A DNA stretch of 64,000 nucleotides from Sinotaia quadrata (Eukaryota > Mollusca > Gastropoda > Architaenioglossa > Viviparidae): NCBI GenBank assembly GCA_028829895.1, contig CM054181.1:33172259-33236258 (forward strand), in the 5' to 3' direction. The translations under genes were made by a program, and so were the position numbers. Of the stretch, positions 57,365 through 64,000 are shown in pieces. The first letter of the stretch is position 1. Every line of letters starts with the position of its first letter. The notes under the pieces are model-generated. The model searched no databases. It was not told where the DNA came from and saw nothing but the letters and a program-made list of their open reading frames with translations.

Positions 57365-57570
57365 GGCCTCAAAACACTGGTAGACTCCTGAGAGTGGACC
57401 AGATTTTAAATCTTGCGTTTTCCTGTCTAACTGTTAGCTCCTGTTTTACACGAGGGCACTGGCGATTCTATACAATCTTGGTCGACCTGGTAGTTGTAAT
57501 AATTTGCCAGATATTTATCCCGATTGACCACATGACCAGCACGGTCAATCTTTGTGCCCGCCCAAATTGA
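57365..57570 (+). CDS. Candidate exon of a multi-pass membrane protein (tentatively MARVEL-like)
   Basis: GCTGCACCTTTTAGATTTACAG forms a plausible acceptor before 57365. The open frame then reads PQNTGRLLRVDQILNLAF, SCLTVSSCFTRGHWRFYTIL, VDLVVVIICQIFIPIDHM, and ends at TGA 57570. It has two hydrophobic helices (about residues 12-27 and 34-52) joined by a short charged loop with GHWRFY. A GRLLRV-type segment leading into the first helix recalls the start of MARVEL-domain proteins (tetraspan proteins of vesicle and junction membranes). The sequence is GC-richer than its flanks, and the frame is also open upstream to 57265. A donor inside (CCTG/GTAGTT, 57490) is an alternative end. The family call is low confidence. 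Confidence 0.4.
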
Positions 57571-58038
57571 CACAAAAGATCAAAGTCAATCCTGCTATTG
57601 TCAGAATAACATGCTCAGAAAAATTCTTCAAGAACTCCACTGGTAAAAAGTGTTTGTGCTGAGAAAGGTCAGTTAGCTTGAACTTATATTGAACTATGTA
57701 TATAAATATAGTGGTACAAATATGTTTGTGTGCATTTATGTATATTTTATGTTATTGGATTCATCCTTATCTATTTTCTTCTTTCATTCGTCTGTTATCT
57801 GTCTCCTCCTATTTTCCGTGTATGAGCGACGCGAGTCTGTTGCGCAAGTCTGTTGCGCAAGTCGTTATTTTAGTGTCTGCCAGAAATTTAGGAAAGAATA
57901 TTGGATGTTTATAATTGGAACTCTATTGACACTCTCTTGGCAAACCAATAACTGCCCCGTCTTTGCGCCGCAACGAGCGACAGAACCGAACAGTCCGAGG
58001 CCAGCTGAGCTTCTCAAAAGACGCAAAACCCAACGCCT
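57571..58038. other. Stretch downstream of the candidate exon
   Basis: Includes a 16-bp tandem copy TCTGTTGCGCAAG at 57835-57862. An open frame runs into the CA tract, but it shows no family features and is not called. Confidence 0.4.
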
Positions 58039-58045
58039 GTACACA

Positions 58046-58096
<51 letters not shown>

Positions 58097-58109
58097 ACAC
58101 ACATACACA

Positions 58110-58156
<47 letters not shown>

Positions 58157-58158
58157 GC
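58039..58158. repeat. Interrupted (CA)n microsatellite
   Basis: CA tract with regularly spaced ATACACACAC interruptions and a final GTGCGCACGCGCGC alternation. Confidence 0.97.
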
Positions 58159-58305
58159 GCGCACACACCTTGCTTACAATAACTTATCTAGTATTTCTGG
58201 GAACCTATAGTGGCGATCGATTCGATCTGTTCCTCTCCTTAGCAATCTATGTTTGGCAAATTCTGAATTAAACTGTGTAAGGGGAGATACATACACTAAC
58301 AGAAA

Positions 58306-58331
58306 TGGAGCGAGAGAGAGAGAGAGAGAAA
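58306..58331. repeat. (GA)n microsatellite
   Basis: Short GA tract followed by purine-rich DNA. Confidence 0.9.
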
Positions 58332-58867
58332 GGTGGGAGAAGAGAGGAAAAACATGGAGAGAATGTGCGGTTCGCGTGGATTTCATTGTCAGAGAGATTA
58401 AGAACGCCTACTTATATCACTGCTCACACACCTTTTTCTTCTTCTTAATTTCAGAAGGCGTGTGGTGGTCTTAATTTTCGACTAAAGACTGTTTATTTCT
58501 TTTATAAATTAATAACTGTTTATTTTTTATGCCTTTACAAAGAACTATTCAGAAGTAATTTTAAACATCATTCCTACACCACGCTCCTTCACCTCACCCC
58601 AACCCCAGATGTAAGACTTTTTATTTTGTATTCATTCTTTTTCTCTTTTGGCACCAGTTTTGGGTTGTTGTTATTTTCTGCATCATAAGGAGTGTTTTAA
58701 TATTGACAATTGGAAATATCGTTTGGCCGACTGAGCAAAGGGGAATTTACTTGTACGTTAACAGTTCAGTTTGCAGGAATATTTGTAGTTTAATGTATAA
58801 ATGGAGTTAATACATCTAAATAATGGTATTTCAATCTTTTCATTGAGCCCAGTCATTCTACAAAGTT
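58332..58867. other. Unremarkable stretch
   Basis: No feature is recognised. Confidence 0.4.
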
Positions 58868-58985
58868 ATAAGTAGTATCTGTAGCAGTAGAAGCAGTAGT
58901 AAAAGTAGTACTAGTATTTGCAGCAGCAGTAGTAGCCATACTATAAGTAGCAGTAGTAGTAGCAGCAGTAGAACTAGAAATAGTA
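58868..58985. repeat. (AGT/AGC)n trinucleotide tract
   Basis: Impure AGT/AGC repeats of about 118 bp. The minus strand gives Leu-rich open sequence by composition only. Confidence 0.95.
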
Positions 58986-59234
58986 TATAAACCACATCGG
59001 CAAAAAGTAGTGACATTTCAAAGATTTCAATACACGACACAACAAATTCTCGATATATGGAAATAAAATACATGGTGTCAATACATATAATAACATTCTT
59101 ACCTCTGTTTTGTCCGTTTGTTTGGCCAGGGTAAACGGGACTGGTTTTGATCGGAGTTAACTGTTGCATACCTTAAAGCCTAGAATCAAGATAAGCTATA
59201 TAACACGACGTTATCCAATAAGTGAGCTCGCCAG

Positions 59235-59300
59235 TTGCCCTAAAACTACGAGCCAAGTTGCCCTAAAACTATGAGCCAAGTTGCCCTAAAACAACAAATG
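59235..59300. repeat. Tandem repeat, 23 bp x ~3
   Basis: AGTTGCCCTAAAACTACGAG and CCA repeated, the last copy partial. Confidence 0.93.
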
Positions 59301-59721
59301 TAGTAAAGAGCATACAGGTTTGAGCATGGCATGGCTTGTCAGGTTATAAATAGCTCTATATTACTCTGATATATGTGCGCTGTGTTTGCTTACCCTTTTT
59401 ATGGATTCATTGATTCTGACTTTCTTATCTTTATATTACATTTTAGACTAGCAAAGATTTATTTTGGTGGGTTATATTATGCTGTGTAGCTAGCTCTTAT
59501 ATTTGCACAATTATCACCATTGTGAAACTGCAGGAAGTTGTTCATTATCCAATTGACTTTCTTAATAACCATGGTTCCCTGACTTCACACAAATAAAATA
59601 TTTCCAAACGTTGGTTTATTTTCCCTTTGAGTTTAAATGACTGCAGTTCTCCATGAGCATCTGCTTTGTGATGATTAATTATTGCAAGGACAGATGTTCT
59701 GAACTGCAGTATAGACAACTG

Positions 59722-61231
59722 TGTGATAGAGTAAATTTGCCCCTCCTTATTTTAAAAAAAAATCGTTATATAAGTTGCTAAAATTGTCAGAGTGACCCGA
59801 CCTTGGGCACTTCTTATGGTGGTATTTTGAGTTTGAAGGCAAGGCAAGAATATTCTAGATTCTCTTACCTAATGGAAACTGAGTGAGCAGTTTTCTATTA
59901 TCCAATGATTTTTTTTATGAGAACGAGACCAGCCAATGGCTGAGATTAAAGAATTCAGTTACTGTAGAGAATTTTAACCTTTATTCACTTTAAATCTGAA
60001 TGACAAAGAGAGAAGTCCAGCTTGAAGGCAGTCATTAGCTTAAGTGGTGAGTTTAATTGACTGATTGAGAGAGAATGGACTTAGAAACATTTCATGCATT
60101 TTACTATGACATATTGTGTTTATGTAGAGATGTGCTATGTGAGTTAACTTTTATTTCTACAAATGTTGGAACTAAGTGTAAATGTAGTGTATTAATATGT
60201 GACATTGTTTGATACACTGTGTTTATTTTGCATGGGGCTAATGAATACTGTTGCAGGAGATTGTAAGTTTGAGAATAGATGTGAGATAGAATGGAGTGCT
60301 TGCTCCTTAATTATATGTTACAGTGAACAAGTGCCTTCTTCTGATTTTCGACTTTGATGTGTGTGAAACGTCTGTTGCAGTGTGTATAAGCATTAAGGGA
60401 ATATGCTATGCACTCTTGATGTACAAAAGCAAGGAATGCTAAGTACATCGGTACAGTGAAGTATCAGAACCATTGTGATTGTGTTCTGCTCAAGAGACCG
60501 ACACTGTGGAGAGAGCACCAGGTTGGTTGAGAGGAAACAATGCATCAGTGTTTTCTTATGCATGAGGCAGGAAACACGTGTTGAGCACGGACATTTTGAC
60601 ATTGTGACACTGTTGCAAGGCTAATGAAAAATTGTGGAAGCTGTACTTAATCCATGTTATGTGAAAGTTTACAATAATCTACCTCTAATAATTCCATTTC
60701 TATTCTCTGATAGGATTAACCTGCAATTTGTATTGACTCTATTGTTGAACTGTAATTATATATTTTATTATCAGATATATGTAGTGAAAAACTGTAAACA
60801 ATAATTATCTAAATGTGGATTTGTGGATTATTAATGTCAAGTTATCTATTTCTTTGTAATTGTCTTATGTATAGTTGATTTTTCTTTTAATAAATTTATT
60901 GACCTTACGCATATTGAATTTGATCATCTTATGTTGGAGAAGAAAGTGGATGGACGGGAGCTTGCTATAAATAGATTAAAGACGGATTTGTTTCTCCTTT
61001 AGTAAGAAGTTTTCCACTCACGGAAACCTTACGTGACTGTAAATGTTTACATGTTTTGTTGAAGAATTGAGAAAATATTAAACAAATATCCGCAAAGTGA
61101 GAGACGAGTGGTGTCTGTTGGAGGGTCAATAATAAAAATAAAATTAGTATTCTCATCACTTTAAATTAAATATGAAAGATTAATTAATAATAATTATTAT
61201 TTTCATTAACTAGTGGCGTGCCTGTGTCACA
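59722..61231 (+). mobile_element. Dispersed ~1.5-kb element, copy E (near full length)
   Basis: Begins TGTGATAGAGTAAATTTGCC and ends GTGGCGTGCCTGTGTCACA. It is colinear with the reverse complement of 54582-56083 and with partial copies A, B, C and F. It carries AATAAATTTATTGACCTTAC about 340 bp from its 3' end. It has no open frame of note. Its two termini, TGTGA and TCACA, are inverted. Candidate target-site duplications were looked for and not found (left ACAAC/TG, right CCGTT). Confidence 0.88.
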
Positions 61232-61549
61232 CCGTTTCACCTTTACAATAAAAATTGGCATACTAACATTTAAGATTTTCATGACAGATATACAAAGCAT
61301 GTTTTGGCATGCTGTATTATATTTTGTAACTGACGATAAGAGAGTACTGTAATATAAGTTTATTTAAGCAGCGTATTCTGAAAAACTGATATTTGACAAA
61401 AGCAAAGCTGCTGGCAAAACCTAGCATATTAATATGTCATACACAAGCGAAGAAGTAAGCTAAGCTGAATTCTGAATGTTTTCAATTAAAATAATCATGA
61501 TTAAATTAATTTACACATTCTGCGTCATCAACTGGTGATTCACAGCATT

Positions 61550-62000
61550 ATTCAATGGTGGTGTTCTCATCATTGTTGAAGTTACATCATTCTGCATCTC
61601 ATTATAGCTCATTATTGCAATTTTATCTCTCATTATTTCATTAGTTCAAGATTCAACATTTCATCACTGTAATGTTATTCTTTCACATTTTATATATATT
61701 AATCATCAGTACAAGATTATATTTGATTATTATATTTAATCCAGTTGCACAGTTATTATATGTGATCATTATATGAAATCCACTTGCACATTTATTAAAA
61801 ATGTAAAGCATGAGCAATTCATTAACTATTCATGAAAAAGAATAAGATTTCAAGTATTTGTTTCCATCACTTAAATGTAAGCAGTGAGAATACTTAGTAT
61901 TCCATGCAAAAACATATGATTACAAGCTTTTGTTCGTCCACTTAGACATTGGTAGTGAGAATACTTACTATTCCTGATACGTTTGTACTACAAGTTTTCA
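61550..62000. repeat. Very degenerate tandem repeats
   Basis: Two or more weak units each of ~55 bp (GATTATTATATTTAATCCAG / GATCATTATATGAAATCCAC) and ~77 bp (GTGAGAATACTTAGTATTCC / GTGAGAATACTTACTATTCC). Confidence 0.55.
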
Positions 62001-62159
62001 ATGCAAATTTTCAAGCTCAGCTTTTCTTATCAAGAGTGTTTGAATAAATACACTTTTTTGCTATATTTTATTTAATTTACCCTTATGATTTGAATTCCTC
62101 AAGTTCATGACTGGAAAAGAACTTAGCTCCAGTTCAGCCATCGCGGTTTAATCGTTCTC

Positions 62160-62690
62160 TCGACTAGACTATGATTAGACCAGGAGATCTACAACTGTAA
62201 TGGACAGCTGACACTCTAGACTAGACTGTGATTAGATCAGGGAACTTACAAAACTGTAACGGACAGCTGACACTCTAGACTAGACTATGATTAGACCAGG
62301 AGATCTTCAAAACTGTAATGGACAGCTGACACTCTAGACTAGACTATGGTTAGACCAGGAGATCTACAAAACTGTAATGGACAGCTGACACTCTAGACTA
62401 GACTATGGTTAGACCAGGAGATCTACAAAACTGTAATGGACAGCTGACACTCTCGACTAGACGATGGTTAGACCAGGAGATCTACAAAACTGTAATGGAC
62501 AGCTGACACTCTAGACTAGACTATGATTAGACCAGGAGACCTACAAAACTGTAATGGACAGCTGACACTCTAGACTAGACTGTGATTAGATCAGGGGACC
62601 TACAAAACTGTAACGGACAGTTGACACTCTAGACTAGACTATGATTAGACCAGGGGTCCTACAAAACTGTAACGGACAGGTGACACTCTA
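62160..62690. repeat. Minisatellite, 59 bp x 9
   Basis: Units read CTAGACTATGATTAGACCAG, GAGATCTACAAAACTGTAAT, GGACAGCTGACACTCTAGA. Variants GACTGTGATTAGATCAGGG and GTAACGGACAG mark the second and the last two units. The first unit is 2 bp shorter. Confidence 0.98.
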
Positions 62691-62888
62691 CCAAGTTCAA
62701 AAGCTTGGTTCCTTAAATTCTTATTCGAACAGTCCAACACGAGAAATGCGTACATGCAACATAAAATCAGCTACTGTCCTCTTTGTTCATGCACTTCTGA
62801 AAAAGTGCTTTTAAAGTTATTTTTACTCCTAGTTTCTGACATTAATAAAACAAACGGTCATCTAATCCATACACTCCCTGCATGTTGG

Positions 62889-63037
62889 ACATACCCCGCT
62901 AACTTAACGATTGGAAGTACATACCCCGCTAACTTAACGATTGGTAGTACATACCCCGCTAACTTAACGATTGGAAGTACATACCCCGCTAACTTAATGA
63001 TTGGAAGTACATACCCCGCTAACTTAATGATTGGAAG
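62889..63037. repeat. Minisatellite, 30 bp x 5
   Basis: Units read ACATACCCCGCTAACTTAAC, GATTGGAAGT. Single-base variants (TAATGA) group in the last two units. The 10-codon period leaves both strands open (TYPANLTIGS repeated on the plus strand). This is not taken as a gene. Confidence 0.97.
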
Positions 63038-63912
63038 CGACACATGGAACGGTATACAGTCAAGTTTTTCTTTCGTGCATCTACTGCTTGATACAACCCC
63101 CCCCCCTTCCAGATGCTGCCCCCTCCTGTAGGTATTTCTTTCTCGTTCATTCAGACAACACCTGCACTCACCAGTAGGTCTCTTACAAAAGACAACTTTA
63201 AAAAAAAAATAACCTTTACATCATTTCTTTTATGGGTAGTGTTATCATGTCCGGTAACATATCAATTTCGTCCAGTCTTGAAATGTCAACATAGAGCGTT
63301 GTCTTTGGTCTGACCGCAAACGAAAGACAACACTGGCATAAAAGATCATTCTAACATGATTTAGGCAAACCTGGCTTATTTTTTTTCCTGTATCGATGGA
63401 TGGAGTTATGTTACAGGAGTTTCGGGAATATGTGCAAGCGTGTGCGTAAATTAGTCCGTTTACAGTAGACGGTGTTTTGTATCTCCCAACATTATGCAGT
63501 TTGTTGACTTACATCTCTAAATTTATTTAATATTTGCATTTATTTAGGTATAAATGATTTATTTAATCGCTTGGCAGTTGCAGGTGACTGTGGCTATGTT
63601 TCTAACTCTTCCAATTATTTTTCATAGAGAGTAAGGGGATTTGAACACATTCCACTTTCACAGTCGAAAGACACGTAAACTTGTTTAAAACATAAACCTT
63701 GAAATAGACCACAATCAATGGGGTTTTGTGGGAATAGTTTTAAGAAAAAGAAGTATTAAAAAAAATGAAAAATTGAAATAATGACCGGACTTTTCTCAGC
63801 ACAACGTCTGATGATGGAGATAATGTTGCATTTTTTTCCACAAATGTTTTGGGATGAACTCATTTCTGTAGGGTCATAGGTCACTCATTTGTGTCTGGTA
63901 AGGAGTGTCAAC
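63038..63912. other. Stretch without a supported gene
   Basis: A C9 run at 63097 and otherwise ordinary sequence. Confidence 0.4.
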
Positions 63913-64000
63913 TTATAAAAACTTGTTTCTTCCCAGACAAAAATATGTCTGGAAGGACGTTTATAACTTTAAAACTTGTTTCTTCCCAGATAGATTTGTG
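63913..64000. repeat. Start of a 53-bp tandem repeat cut by the window end
   Basis: TTATAAAAACTTGTTTCTTC-CCAGA at 63914 returns as TTTAAAACTTGTTTCTTCCC-AGA at 63967. Each unit holds a splice-acceptor-like CTTGTTTCTTCCCAG. Confidence 0.75.

Noticed and set aside
57689..58210. 173-codon open frame running into a CA tract
   Set aside because: The second half is Thr-His repeats from the microsatellite and the first half shows no family features; overlapping frames are equally open.
58858..59169. Leu-rich membrane protein on the minus strand
   Set aside because: The Leu run is the AGT/AGC trinucleotide tract read in reverse.
54582..61231. Complete LTR retrotransposon between copies D and E
   Set aside because: The two copies are in opposite orientation and nothing resembling gag or pol lies between them.
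62754..63131. Secreted protein with repeated N-glycosylation motifs (NLT)
   Set aside because: The motif is produced by the 30-bp minisatellite; the flanking frame lacks a clear signal peptide and the opposite strand is open too.

Overview
The window reads as eukaryotic nuclear DNA from an animal, most likely an invertebrate and plausibly a mollusc. It is AT-rich, there are no long open reading frames and no operon-like gene packing. Long CA/GT, CT and GGAT microsatellites, many minisatellites and copies of dispersed elements are present. The mollusc assignment is inference from repeat style only; no species-specific gene is visible. No complete protein-coding gene, rRNA, canonical tRNA or CRISPR array could be supported. 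Nearly all open stretches over 60 codons fall in repeats or AT-rich DNA and look like chance.

The dominant feature is tandem repetition. At least 44 separate minisatellite arrays are annotated, with units from about 23 to 283 bp, and by my coordinates they cover roughly a quarter of the window. The densest block is 12.3-15.9 kb, where six different arrays follow each other with almost no unique DNA. Several arrays are higher-order repeats: an older monomer has been fused into a dimer or trimer and re-amplified (2.6-3.0 kb, 14.3-14.7 kb, 17.8-18.2 kb, 24.3-24.9 kb, weakly 50.7-51.0 kb).

A dispersed element of about 1.5 kb is present in six copies: 1-704 (+), 7680-8026 (-), 22995-23540 (+), 32889-33460 (+), 54582-56083 (-) and 59722-61231 (+). 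The last two look full length and define termini TGTGA...TCACA, as expected of a solo LTR or a short-TIR non-autonomous transposon. Other mobile relics are a broken THAP zinc-finger reading frame (44.4 kb), a tRNA-like SINE dimer (21.8-22.06 kb), a GC-richer SINE-like core (41.16-41.35 kb), a duplicated pair (38.1/42.8 kb) and a tiny poly(A) insertion with a 13-bp target duplication (32.06 kb).

Coding evidence is limited to short exon-like islands with splice signals: 5578-5658 (+), 16751-16835 (+), 30970-31015 (-), 36596-36619 (-), 42244-42269 (-), 46704-46844 (-), 52344-52434 (-) and 57365-57570 (+). The last encodes a two-helix membrane segment. All are candidates; some are probably transposon relics. 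The window is therefore best seen as intronic or intergenic DNA. The most notable observation is at 16.8 kb, where a minisatellite appears to have been seeded across a candidate exon's 5' splice site, so that its outer units still carry donor-like sequences.
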